41,781 bases of DNA from Nocardiopsis potens DSM 45234 (GTDB lineage: Bacteria > Actinomycetota > Actinomycetes > Streptosporangiales > Streptosporangiaceae): the NCBI RefSeq assembly GCF_000341105.1, contig NZ_ANBB01000020.1, positions 1 to 41,781 on the forward strand. Direction: 5' to 3'. The position numbers and the translations under genes are program-made. Positions 8,281 through 15,760 of this stretch are shown here, one piece after another (the first letter of the stretch is position 1; the number at the start of each line of letters is the position of its first letter). The notes below the pieces were generated by a model. It was not told the origin of the DNA. It worked only from the letters and a program-made list of their open reading frames with translations, and searched no databases.

Positions 8281-8308
8281 GGGGGCCGCCGAGCGTTCGG
8301 CGGCCCCC
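8281..8308 (+). terminator. Hairpin terminator after the ABC exporter
   Basis: The arms GGGGGCCGCCGA (8281-8292) and TCGGCGGCCCCC (8297-8308) pair perfectly around GCGT, 13 nt after the stop codon. There is no T-tract. Confidence 0.75.
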
Positions 8309-8360
8309 GCTCGCGTTCCGCGGCCGGGGCGCTCCGCCCTATTCCCGCCCGAACCGGAGA

Positions 8361-8410
8361 TGCACGTCACGCAGTATTTCATTTGGCGCATTTTTGCATG
8401 ACGTGCAAAA
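8361..8410. promoter_or_regulatory. TetR-type operator pair upstream of the tetR-efflux genes
   Basis: A perfect palindrome, TTTTGCA-TGACG-TGCAAAA, spans 8392-8410. A second site, TGCACGTCACGCA (8361-8373), matches the complement of the palindrome centre (8395-8407) at 12 of 13 bases, in opposite orientation and 34 bp away. The region is AT-rich compared with its surroundings. The main palindrome overlaps the promoter of the regulator gene, as expected for autorepression by the downstream TetR protein. Confidence 0.72.
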
Positions 8411-8411
8411 T
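8383..8411 (+). promoter_or_regulatory. Promoter of the tetR-efflux unit
   Basis: A -35-like TTGGCG (8383-8388) and a -10-like CAAAAT (8406-8411) are separated by exactly 17 nt. Each matches 4 of 6 consensus bases. The spacer and -10 element lie inside the operator palindrome, so a bound repressor would block RNA polymerase directly. Confidence 0.6.
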
Positions 8412-8458
8412 AAAGGGTGTCCGGAGGGGCCGGGCGCATCGCGGGAGGGAGCGGCGGG

Positions 8459-9142
8459 ATGGGGCTGCGCGAACGCAAGAAGCTGGCGACCCGCCGGGCG
8501 CTGCAGCGCGCCGCGGTCCGCCTCGTGCTGGAGCGCGGCCTGGACCAGGTGACCGTCGACGACATCGCGGCCGAGGTCGAGGTCTCCACCCGCACCTTCT
8601 TCAACTACTTCGGCTCCAAGGACGAGGCCCTGATCGGCGACGGGCCGCCGCGCGCCTCGGAGGAGGGGCGCGCCGTGTTCATCGCCGGCGGCCCCACCGG
8701 GGACCCCTTCGCCGACCTCCGGGCCTACCTGGGCTCGTTCCTGGACGACTCCCCGGAGGGCTACCGGAGCGCCATGGCCGACCTGCGCATGCGCAAGTCC
8801 CTGGTGCACCGGGAGCCGTCGCTGGTGCCGCAGATGATGGCCCGCTTCGCCGAGGCGGAGCAGGCCATCGCGGCCGACGTCGCGGCCCGGCTCGGCACCG
8901 GCCCGGACGACCTGCGGCCGCGGCTGGGGGCGCTGCTGGCCACCACGCTGATGCGGTTCACCATGCAGCGCCTGCAGGGCGGCGAGCCCGGCGAGGCCCC
9001 GGCCGAGCCGGACGCGCCGGCCACCGCCGAGGAGCGCGCCGCGCTGGAGCGCTCCTTCGACGAGACCTTCGAGGCGCTCCGCGCCTTCTTCACCGGTGCC
9101 GCGGGGGCCTCCCCCTCCGAGCGGCCCGACGGGACCGCCTGA
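8459..9142 (+). CDS. TetR/AcrR-family transcriptional repressor
   Basis: 227-residue regulator. The N-terminal helix-turn-helix is within residues 8-55 (VTVDDIAAEVEVSTRTFFNYF is the recognition region), followed by a helical ligand-binding domain. The ATG start at 8459 has GGGAGGGAG upstream. An in-frame GTG at 8417 would give a 14-residue extension but lies at or next to the predicted transcription start. It precedes the DHA2 efflux gene on the same strand with a 102-nt gap and no obvious terminator, so the pair probably forms a drug-responsive unit. The palindrome at 8392-8410 is its likely operator. The inducer is unknown; by analogy with similar pairs it is probably a substrate of the pump. 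Confidence 0.9.
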   Translation: MGLRERKKLATRRALQRAAVRLVLERGLDQVTVDDIAAEVEVSTRTFFNYFGSKDEALIGDGPPRASEEGRAVFIAGGPTGDPFADLRAYLGSFLDDSPEGYRSAMADLRMRKSLVHREPSLVPQMMARFAEAEQAIAADVAARLGTGPDDLRPRLGALLATTLMRFTMQRLQGGEPGEAPAEPDAPATAEERAALERSFDETFEALRAFFTGAAGASPSERPDGTA

Positions 9143-9244
9143 CCCCCGGCCCCGCACCCCGTCCCCGGCGAGGGGACCGAACAACGGCGCCCGCTCTCCG
9201 CGCGCGCGGCGCCGCCCACCACAACGGGGAAGCGAGTCTGACCT

Positions 9245-10864
9245 ATGACCACCACCGGATCCGGGGCGAGCCCCGGCGGAGCCGAGGCGGCCCCGGCCGC
9301 CGGCGCACCGGCGGGACCGAAGCCGAAGATCGGCTGGATCTTCCTCAGCGTCATGCTGACCATGCTGCTGGGCGCCCTGGACCAGACGATCGTCTCCACC
9401 GCGCTGCCCACCATCGTCGGCGAGCTCAACGGGCTGGAGCACCTGTCCTGGGTGGTCACCGCCTACATGCTGGCCGCCACCGTGGGGATGCCGATCTACG
9501 GCAAGGCCGGCGACCTGTTCGGCCGCAAGCGGGTCTTCCTGTTCGCGATCGGGGTCTTCCTGGCCGGCTCGGTGCTGTGCGGCATGGCGCAGGACATGAC
9601 GCAGCTCATCCTGTTCCGCGCGCTGCAGGGCATCGGCGGCGGCGGGCTGATGATCAGCGCCCAGGCGATCATCGCCGACGTCGTCCCGGCCCGGGAGCGC
9701 GGCCGGTACATGGGCATGATGGGCGGCGTCTTCGGCCTCGCGTCGATCGCCGGCCCGCTGCTCGGCGGGTTCTTCACCGACCACCTGGACTGGCGGTGGA
9801 TCTTCTACATCAACCTGCCGCTGGGCGCGGTCGCGCTGGCCACCGCGGCGCTGGTGCTGCGGCTGCCGCGGCCGTCCGGCCCGCGGCCGCGGCTGGACTA
9901 CGCCGGCACCGTGCTGCTCGCCGCGGCCAGCACCTGCATCGTGCTCTTCACCAGCTGGGGCGGCGGCGAGTACGCCTGGACCAGCCCGGTCGTCATCGGC
10001 CTGGGCGCCGGGTCGGTGCTGTTCGCCGCGCTGTTCGTGCTGGCGGAGCGGCGGGCCGAGGAGCCGATCATCCCGCTGTCGCTCTTCCGCGACCGCGACT
10101 TCGTGCTCACCGCGCTGATCGGCGTCACGGTCGGCATCGCCATGTTCTCCACCGTCTCCTACCTGCCGACCTTCCTGCAGATGGTGAACGGGGCGAGCGC
10201 CACCGAGTCGGGGCTGATGATGCTGCCGATGGTGGCCGGCATGCTGGCGGCGACGATCACCTCGGGGCGGCTCATCTCCCGGACCGGCCGGTACAAGGTG
10301 TGGCCGGTGGCGGCGATGCCGACCATCGCCGCGGGGCTGGTCCTGCTCTCCCGGATGGACGCCGGCACGTCCTACCTCTACAACGCCGCGGGCATGCTGG
10401 TGCTGGGGCTGGGCGTGGGCATGGTGATGCAGAACCTGGTGCTGATCGTGCAGAACTCCGCGCCGCGCCGGCACCTGGGCACGGCGACCTCGGCCAACAA
10501 CTACTTCCGGCAGATCGGGGCGTCGTTCGGGATCGCGGTGTTCGGCTCGGTCTTCGTCGGCCGGCTGAACGAGCAGATGGCGGCGGCCCCGCCCGGGGGC
10601 GGCCTGGAGGTGCAGGGCGGCGAGGCCGGGATCGGCTCGCTCACCCCGGAGATGCTGCAGGCGCTGCCCGCGCCGGTGCGCGAGTTCGTGGTGAACGCCT
10701 TCGCCGAGGCGCTGCCGCCGGTCTTCCTCTACGCGCTGCCGCTGCTGGCGGTCGGCTTCGTGCTCACCCTGCTGCTCAAGGAGAGGCCGCTGGGCACCGA
10801 GGTGGCGGAGGAGGAGCCGGAGGCCGGCTCCCGGGACGGGGAGCGGGCCCCGGTCCCGGCCTGA
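9245..10864 (+). CDS. DHA2-family (14-helix) MFS drug efflux transporter
   Basis: 539-residue proton-coupled exporter of the EmrB/QacA type. Motif C/D1 LDQTIVSTALPTI lies in the first helix (about 45-58) and motif A GKAGDLFGRKRV in the first cytoplasmic loop. WRWIFYINLP, diagnostic of the DHA2 family, follows helix 6. The hydrophobic profile fits 14 spans, with a periplasmic insertion near residues 440-480 and a soluble acidic tail. The ATG start at 9245 is preceded by a weak GGGGAAG. It follows the TetR gene and is probably controlled by it. The substrate range cannot be predicted. A wobble-paired hairpin lies 22 nt after the stop. Confidence 0.94.
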   Translation: MTTTGSGASPGGAEAAPAAGAPAGPKPKIGWIFLSVMLTMLLGALDQTIVSTALPTIVGELNGLEHLSWVVTAYMLAATVGMPIYGKAGDLFGRKRVFLFAIGVFLAGSVLCGMAQDMTQLILFRALQGIGGGGLMISAQAIIADVVPARERGRYMGMMGGVFGLASIAGPLLGGFFTDHLDWRWIFYINLPLGAVALATAALVLRLPRPSGPRPRLDYAGTVLLAAASTCIVLFTSWGGGEYAWTSPVVIGLGAGSVLFAALFVLAERRAEEPIIPLSLFRDRDFVLTALIGVTVGIAMFSTVSYLPTFLQMVNGASATESGLMMLPMVAGMLAATITSGRLISRTGRYKVWPVAAMPTIAAGLVLLSRMDAGTSYLYNAAGMLVLGLGVGMVMQNLVLIVQNSAPRRHLGTATSANNYFRQIGASFGIAVFGSVFVGRLNEQMAAAPPGGGLEVQGGEAGIGSLTPEMLQALPAPVREFVVNAFAEALPPVFLYALPLLAVGFVLTLLLKERPLGTEVAEEEPEAGSRDGERAPVPA

Positions 10865-10886
10865 TCCGCGGCCGGGGCGGCGGAGG

Positions 10887-10912
10887 GGCGGTCCCGCGCG
10901 GGCGGGGCCGCC
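10887..10912. terminator. Hairpin between convergent efflux and [2Fe-2S] genes
   Basis: The arms GGCGGTCCC (10887-10895) and GGGGCCGCC (10904-10912) pair with one G-T wobble. It lies between the two convergent stop codons and could serve both strands. Confidence 0.55.
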
Positions 10913-11410
10913 TCACTTCCTCCCGGCCTTCTTCTCCGCCTTCTTCCGGGCCTTCCTCTCCTTCTTCGCGGCCTTCTCCGCCGCGCCGCCCTTCTTCTCC
11001 TTCTTCGCCTTCTTCTGCTTCTTGGCCTTCTTCGGCTTCTTGGCGTCCTTGGAGGTGACGTGCTCCTCCAGAGCGGCGGGCAGCGGGGCGATGCCCGGAC
11101 CGCCCTCGAAGATCCAGTCGTCCAGCTCGTCGACGAGCTCGTCCCGGGCGAAGTCGCCGAGCCAGACCGGGCGGCCGCCGGAGGCCCGCCCCTTGGAGGA
11201 GGGCTGCACCACCACGACGTTGGCCTTGAAGCAGATGTCCAGGCACTTGCTGACCCGCACCGGGACGCTGCGCCCCTCGTGGTCCTCCAGCCCGCTCAGC
11301 CGGGCCAGCTGGGCCTTGTGGTCCACCCCGGGGACCTTCTTCTTCGTTCCGCAGCAGCAGCCGCGGCACACCACCAGCCGGCACGGCCGGTCCGCCGGGT
11401 CAGCGACCAC
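10913..11410 (-). CDS. Thioredoxin-like [2Fe-2S] protein with a lysine-rich C-terminal tail
   Basis: 165-residue protein. The first roughly 110 residues match the small (2Fe-2S) ferredoxin-domain proteins found in actinomycetes. Cys-rich CRGCCCGTKKKVPG (Cys15, 18, 19, 20) and KCLDIC (Cys56, Cys60) provide candidate cluster ligands, followed by the conserved NVVVVQPS and GGRPVWLG. From about residue 117 the protein changes to a tail of almost only Lys, Ala, Glu and Arg, strongly basic and unlike the folded domain. The GTG start at 11410 has GAAGGGG 7 nt upstream. It is divergent from the ABC ATPase gene. Electron transfer or redox sensing is likely from the family. The tail could bind nucleic acid or membrane, but this is inference. 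Confidence 0.8.
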   Translation of the reverse strand: MVADPADRPCRLVVCRGCCCGTKKKVPGVDHKAQLARLSGLEDHEGRSVPVRVSKCLDICFKANVVVVQPSSKGRASGGRPVWLGDFARDELVDELDDWIFEGGPGIAPLPAALEEHVTSKDAKKPKKAKKQKKAKKEKKGGAAEKAAKKERKARKKAEKKAGRK

Positions 11411-11626
11411 CTGTCCGCCCCTTCTCAGCAGTTTCGTCCGCTTAGTCGCGTTCTACGGTATACGTGCAGGTCGGCGGGTGCGCAGCGGAGTCCGACCGGT
11501 GAGACGCGGCACCGCTGTAAGGTGTCCCGGTCGGCGCGCCCCGGCACCGGAACCGCGTACGGGCCGCCGGCGGCGGCGCGGGGCGCCCCCGCCCCGGGGC
11601 CGCGGACGACGCGGGAAGGTGTGAAC

Positions 11627-12451
11627 GTGCAGAGCGGTACGGACGTCGGAACCGTCATCGAAGCCGACCGGGTGGACCTGGTCCGCTCCGGCAGGACCCT
11701 CCTCGACCAGGTCAGCATGGTGGTCCGGCCCGGCGAGCACTGGGCCCTGCTCGGTCCCAACGGCGCCGGGAAGACGACGCTGCTCGGCCTCCTCGGCGCG
11801 CGGCGCCACCCCACCCGCGGCTCGGTGCGGGTGCTCGGCGGCACCCTCGGCCGGGTGGACCTGCGCGAGCTGCGCGCGCACATCGGGCACGTGGACCCCC
11901 GGCACGACCTGCGCTCGGCCCTGCCCGGCCGGGACGTGGTGCTCACCGGAGCCACCGGCAGCATCGAGACCCCGCCGCGCTGGCGGCCCACCGGGGCCCA
12001 GCTGGAGCGGGCCGCGATGCTGATGGAGGTGCTGGGCGTCGCCGGCCAGGCGGACGCCCCGTGGACCACGCTCTCCCAGGGCGAGCGGGGCCGGATCCTG
12101 ATCGCCCGCGCGCTGATGCCCGAGCCCCGGCTGCTGCTCATGGACGAGCCCGCCACCGGGCTGGACGTGGCGGCGCGGGAGCGGCTGCTGTCCGCCGTCG
12201 ACCGGCTCCGCCGGGCCCACCCGGAGATGGCGACCGTGCTGGTCACCCACCACCTGGAGGAGCTGCCCGCGTCCACCACGCACGCGCTGCTGCTGCGCGC
12301 CGGGCAGGTGGTCGCGGCCGGCCCGGCCGCCGAGGTGGTCGCCTCCAAGCCGGTCTCGGCCTGCTTCGACCACCCCATCGACATCGAGCGGTCCGGCGGC
12401 CGGTGGCAGGCCCGCGCCGCGGCCGCCGACGCGGCCGGCCTGGAGGGCTGA
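11627..12451 (+). CDS. ABC transporter ATP-binding protein without adjacent permease
   Basis: 274-residue ATPase. Walker A GPNGAGKT is at 43-50, signature LSQGE at 149-153, Walker B LLLMDEP with D173/E174, and the H-loop TVLVTHHLEELP. The domain layout resembles the YlmA/ModF-like group of lone ATPases. No membrane partner is visible within several kilobases, so it may energise a remote permease or have a non-transport role. GTG at 11627 is chosen because GGAAGG lies 7 nt upstream. GTG at 11621 is in frame but would sit only 1 nt from that site. A 16-bp hairpin follows. A possible -10 (TATACG) lies near 11459 in the 216-nt divergent region. Confidence 0.88.
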   Translation: MQSGTDVGTVIEADRVDLVRSGRTLLDQVSMVVRPGEHWALLGPNGAGKTTLLGLLGARRHPTRGSVRVLGGTLGRVDLRELRAHIGHVDPRHDLRSALPGRDVVLTGATGSIETPPRWRPTGAQLERAAMLMEVLGVAGQADAPWTTLSQGERGRILIARALMPEPRLLLMDEPATGLDVAARERLLSAVDRLRRAHPEMATVLVTHHLEELPASTTHALLLRAGQVVAAGPAAEVVASKPVSACFDHPIDIERSGGRWQARAAAADAAGLEG

Positions 12452-12469
12452 GGGCCGCCCCGCGCACAG

Positions 12470-12504
12470 GCGGGGGTCCCGGGGCCGGGCCCCGGGACCC
12501 CCGC
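12470..12504. terminator. Strong bidirectional hairpin terminator
   Basis: The 16-nt arms at 12470-12485 and 12489-12504 are perfectly complementary around a CGG loop. It lies between the convergent ATPase and antitoxin-like genes. Confidence 0.8.
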
Positions 12505-12517
12505 CGCACCGTGCGGA

Positions 12518-12736
12518 CTACGCGTCCTTCCCGCCGTCCGCATCGCGCTTCTTGGCCGCCTGCTTGCGCAGGTACTCGGTCGCGGCTCCGCCGGCCTTGT
12601 CGATCTTGTCGTCGTACTTGCCGCCGGTCTTCTCCTTGGCGTACTCGGCCGCCTTGCCGACCCCCTCCGCGACCTTCTCGCTGTTCTCCGTGGCGGCCTT
12701 CTTGACCTTCTCGAAAGCGTCCCCGATACCGGACAT
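12518..12736 (-). CDS. MT0933/Rv0909-type antitoxin-family small protein
   Basis: 72-residue, highly charged helical protein (MSGIGDAFEKVKKAATENSEK...). The core EKTGGKYDDKIDKAGG matches the DKTGGKY-type motif of the MT0933 antitoxin family. The ATG start at 12736 has AAGGGGG 5 nt upstream. The family is named from a mycobacterial toxin-antitoxin pair whose partner is a polyketide cyclase/START-like protein. No such gene lies next to it here, so a toxin-neutralising role is doubtful, and a general stress or envelope-associated role is equally possible. The 150-nt region to mgtE holds only a short CCCGGG hairpin at 12851-12872 and no gene. Confidence 0.75.
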   Translation of the reverse strand: MSGIGDAFEKVKKAATENSEKVAEGVGKAAEYAKEKTGGKYDDKIDKAGGAATEYLRKQAAKKRDADGGKDA

Positions 12737-12887
12737 TCCATCCCCCTTCGGCGCGCTCTGCCGGTGTCTGCGTGCTGCCGGGCCCCGCGGCGCGGATCGC
12801 GGCCGGGGCCGCGGCACCCGCGGGCGCCCTCGGGGTAGGCGATACCCGGCCCCGGGTGGTGTATGCCCCGGGACCTGCGGCACCGGC

Positions 12888-14231
12888 TCAGATGTGCAGG
12901 ATCATCCGGGCGATGGAGAAGTAGATGAGCAGGCCGGTGGCGTCCACCAGGGTGGACACCAGCGGCGCCGAGACCACGGCCGGGTCCACCCCCGCCTTCC
13001 GGGCCAGCAGCGGCATGCAGCTGCCGATGGTCGCCGCCCAGATGCAGATGCAGATGACCGAGGTGGCGACCACCGCCGCGATGACCGGGCCGACCAGGGC
13101 CGAGCCGATCGCCAGCGCGACGCAGGCCAGCATCGCCCCGAGCAGGAAGCCGACCCGCGACTCCTTCCAGGCCACGCCCGGCAGGTCGCGGACCCGCACC
13201 TCGCCGACGGCCAGCGCGCGCACGATCGCGGTGGCCGACTGCGAGCCGACGTTGCCGCCGGTCCCGGTGAGCATCGGCACGAACAGCGCCAGCGCGGTGA
13301 CCTCCTCCAGGGTGGCCTCGTAGGCCTGCATCACGTTGACCGTCAGGGTCGCGGCGACGATCAGCAGCAGCAGCCAGGTGGCCCGGGCCCGGGCGAGGCG
13401 GAACACCGAGGCGGCCACGTAGTGCCCGGGGACCGGGCTGGCGCCGGACTGCCGGGCGATGTCCTCGGAGTCGGCCGCCTCGATCAGCTCCAGGGCGTCG
13501 TCGAAGGTGAGCAGCCCGACGAAGCGCTCCTCGGAGTCGACCACGGAGAGCGCCACCAGGTTGGCCTCCTGCATGAGGCGGGCGGCGTCCTCGGCCGGCT
13601 CGGTGGCCCGCACCCGGGGCACCAGCACGTCCACCAGGTCCTTGAGCCCGGTGTCGTCGTCGGCCCGGACCAGGTCGCTCAGCTCCACCGTGCCGGCGAA
13701 CCGGCGGCCGTCGGCGACGACCGGCAGCGTGTAGACGGTCTCGGCCTCGGCGCTCTTGGCCCGGACCACCTCCAGCGCCCGGCCCACGGTGAGGTCGCGG
13801 TGGAGGATCACCGTCTCCGGGGTCATGTACCGGCCGACGGACTCCTCCGGGTAGCCGAGCAGCGCCGCGGTCATCTTCCGCTCCGCGGGGCTCAGCCCGG
13901 CCAGCGCCCGGGTGGCGATCTTGGCCGGGGCCTCCCCGATCAGCCGCGCCCGGTCGTCGGGGTCCATCTCCTCCAGCAGCTCGTGGAAGGCCGAGTCGCG
14001 CAGGCCGAGCAGGATCTCCTGCTGGTGCACCGGGTCGAGCTCCTCGAAGACCTCCAGCTCCCGGTCCTTGTCCAGGAGGCGGAACGGCACGATGGCGGTG
14101 CGGGCGTCCATCCGGGCCAGCTCGTCGGCGATCAGATAAGGGGGATGGTCGGCCAGCCATAGCCGGATACCGGTGAGGTCGTTCTCTTCGATCAGCCGGT
14201 TGAGCTCTGCGCCGTTGTCCTCTTCGGCCAT
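12888..14231 (-). CDS. mgtE: MgtE-family magnesium channel
   Basis: 447-residue Mg2+ channel, normal length for the family. The soluble N-domain (about 1-125) contains AELARMDARTAIVPFRLL-type helical repeats. It is followed by a CBS pair (about 135-250, VGRYMTPETVILHRDLTVGRAL and SVVDSEERFVGLLT) and five membrane helices (about 270-447) with the pore signature GTGGNVGSQSA. In this family Mg2+ binding between the N and CBS domains closes the pore when the cytoplasm is replete. The ATG start at 14231 is chosen over upstream in-frame codons because AAGGGGG lies 8 nt before it and the protein then aligns end to end with the family. The upstream 134 nt hold no gene. Confidence 0.95.
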   Translation of the reverse strand: MAEEDNGAELNRLIEENDLTGIRLWLADHPPYLIADELARMDARTAIVPFRLLDKDRELEVFEELDPVHQQEILLGLRDSAFHELLEEMDPDDRARLIGEAPAKIATRALAGLSPAERKMTAALLGYPEESVGRYMTPETVILHRDLTVGRALEVVRAKSAEAETVYTLPVVADGRRFAGTVELSDLVRADDDTGLKDLVDVLVPRVRATEPAEDAARLMQEANLVALSVVDSEERFVGLLTFDDALELIEAADSEDIARQSGASPVPGHYVAASVFRLARARATWLLLLIVAATLTVNVMQAYEATLEEVTALALFVPMLTGTGGNVGSQSATAIVRALAVGEVRVRDLPGVAWKESRVGFLLGAMLACVALAIGSALVGPVIAAVVATSVICICIWAATIGSCMPLLARKAGVDPAVVSAPLVSTLVDATGLLIYFSIARMILHI

Positions 14232-14365
14232 GCCGAGCACCCCCTTCGCGGTCCCCTCGCTTCGGCGCCCTCCGCAGATGCCGCCGCGGAGCAGCGCCGC
14301 GGGGCCGGAAGGCACCATGCGACCATACCGGGCGGAGCACGCCCGCCCGGCCGCACCCGCCGGGC

Positions 14366-15469
14366 TCAGGAGCGCCAGATCACCACCAGGGCGGTGTCGT
14401 CGCTCTCCCCCTGGGCGAGGGTGTCCACGACCCGCCGGGCGCCCTTCTCGAACCCCTCGGCGACCAGGCCGTCGGCCGCTCCGAGCAGGCGGTCCACCCC
14501 GGCGTCCAGGTCCTCGCCGGGCCGCTCGATCAGGCCGTCGGTGTAGAGCATGAGGGCGTCGCCGGGGCGCAGCCGCCCCTCCACCGGGGTGTAGGTCATC
14601 TCCGGGATCACTCCGAGCACCACCCCCTTGGCCTCGCTGCTCGCCCACTGGCCTGCGCCGTTGTCGAACTGGACGGCCGGGGGGTGGCCGGCCGAGGTGA
14701 TCCGGTAGGCGCCGCTGCCCAGGTCGAGGCTGAGGTGCACGGCTGTGACGAACCCCTCACCTTCGGCCGTGCGGATGAGGTGGTCGTTGCAGTAGGCGAG
14801 GAACTCGTCGGAGGGGACCGCGCTGAGCATGCCGCTGAAGGCCCCGGAGAGCAGCAGCGCGCGGGTCCCGGCGTCCACGCCCTTGCCGGAGACGTCGACC
14901 ACGGCCAGGTCGAGGCGGTCCCGGTGCAGCCGGGAGACGACGAAGTCGCCGCCGAAGGAGGAGCCGCCGGCCTGGCGGAGGACCGCGGTGGCGCCCCACC
15001 CCCCGGGCAGCTCCGGCAGCCGGCCCTGGGCGCGCAGCCGGTCGCGCAGTTCGAGGAGCATCTTCTCGCCGCCCAGGCCCTGCACGCCGAGCCGCTCGCG
15101 CACTCCGGACAGCAGGTAGGCGAGGACCGCGGTCACCCCGATGGTGACCAGCAGGCCCGGGCCGACCTGGCCGAAGTCCAGCGCGAAGGCGGTGAACAGC
15201 AGCACCGAGGCGACCACGCCGAGCAGGAACGCCAGGCTCTTGCGCTTGAGCAGCAGCCCGCCGGCCAGCACGGTGAGGATCACCGCGCTGGGCGGGAACC
15301 AGCCCGCCGGGCCCCACACCGCGCCCACGCCGATGCCGACCGCGAGCAGCACCAGGGTGATCAGGACCAGGCGGTAGCGGAAGAGCACCTTGCGGCGGAG
15401 GAAGGCCACGCCGCGCTGCCACAGCGACCGCAGGCGGCGGCTGATCTTGGCGGTGGGCGAGGCGTTCAT
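14366..15469 (-). CDS. Membrane-anchored SpoIIE/PP2C-type serine phosphatase
   Basis: About 367 residues. A basic N-terminus is followed by four hydrophobic helices (about 30-120) and a cytoplasmic SpoIIE-type PPM phosphatase domain. The metal-binding and catalytic motifs are visible: GGDFV, VVDVSGKGVDA, ITSAGHPPAV, LYTDGLIE and GESDDTALVV. Such phosphatases typically dephosphorylate anti-sigma-factor antagonists in partner-switching pathways. No sigma, anti-sigma or antagonist gene is adjacent. The ATG at 15469 is the preferred start from domain layout but has no clear Shine-Dalgarno sequence. An in-frame start at 15532 would add 21 basic residues. It is divergent from the acetyltransferase gene across 291 nt in which I see no other gene. 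Confidence 0.88.
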   Translation of the reverse strand: MNASPTAKISRRLRSLWQRGVAFLRRKVLFRYRLVLITLVLLAVGIGVGAVWGPAGWFPPSAVILTVLAGGLLLKRKSLAFLLGVVASVLLFTAFALDFGQVGPGLLVTIGVTAVLAYLLSGVRERLGVQGLGGEKMLLELRDRLRAQGRLPELPGGWGATAVLRQAGGSSFGGDFVVSRLHRDRLDLAVVDVSGKGVDAGTRALLLSGAFSGMLSAVPSDEFLAYCNDHLIRTAEGEGFVTAVHLSLDLGSGAYRITSAGHPPAVQFDNGAGQWASSEAKGVVLGVIPEMTYTPVEGRLRPGDALMLYTDGLIERPGEDLDAGVDRLLGAADGLVAEGFEKGARRVVDTLAQGESDDTALVVIWRS

Positions 15470-15760
15470 CGTGCCCGCACTGTAGCGTGCGCAATCTTCT
15501 CGAGCACGCCACCGGGTCGGTAACCGCACCACTCCGCCACATATGGGATCAACCGATATCTCCCCAGCGTGCGACCCGGAACTCGTACAGGTGACCTCAT
15601 GGTCAAGTATGGGCAGAGACGGCCCTTCACGTCAGGCATCCGGCCCTCTCCGCCGCGATTCGCCGGAAAAAAGCCGACACGGCCGAACCGGAACGCGCCT
15701 CCGGGCCGCACCGGAAAATCCGATCGCCGTTCCGGCCCCTCCGATGATAGGCAGCCGTCC

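Noticed and set aside
11060-11626. Long N-terminal extension of the lone ABC ATPase
   Set aside because: The extension runs antisense to the [2Fe-2S] gene. The ribosome binding site at 11614-11619 supports GTG 11627.
12851-12872. Terminator for mgtE
   Set aside because: Only a 6-bp self-complementary CCCGGG stem with a 10-nt loop is present, too weak to call on its own.
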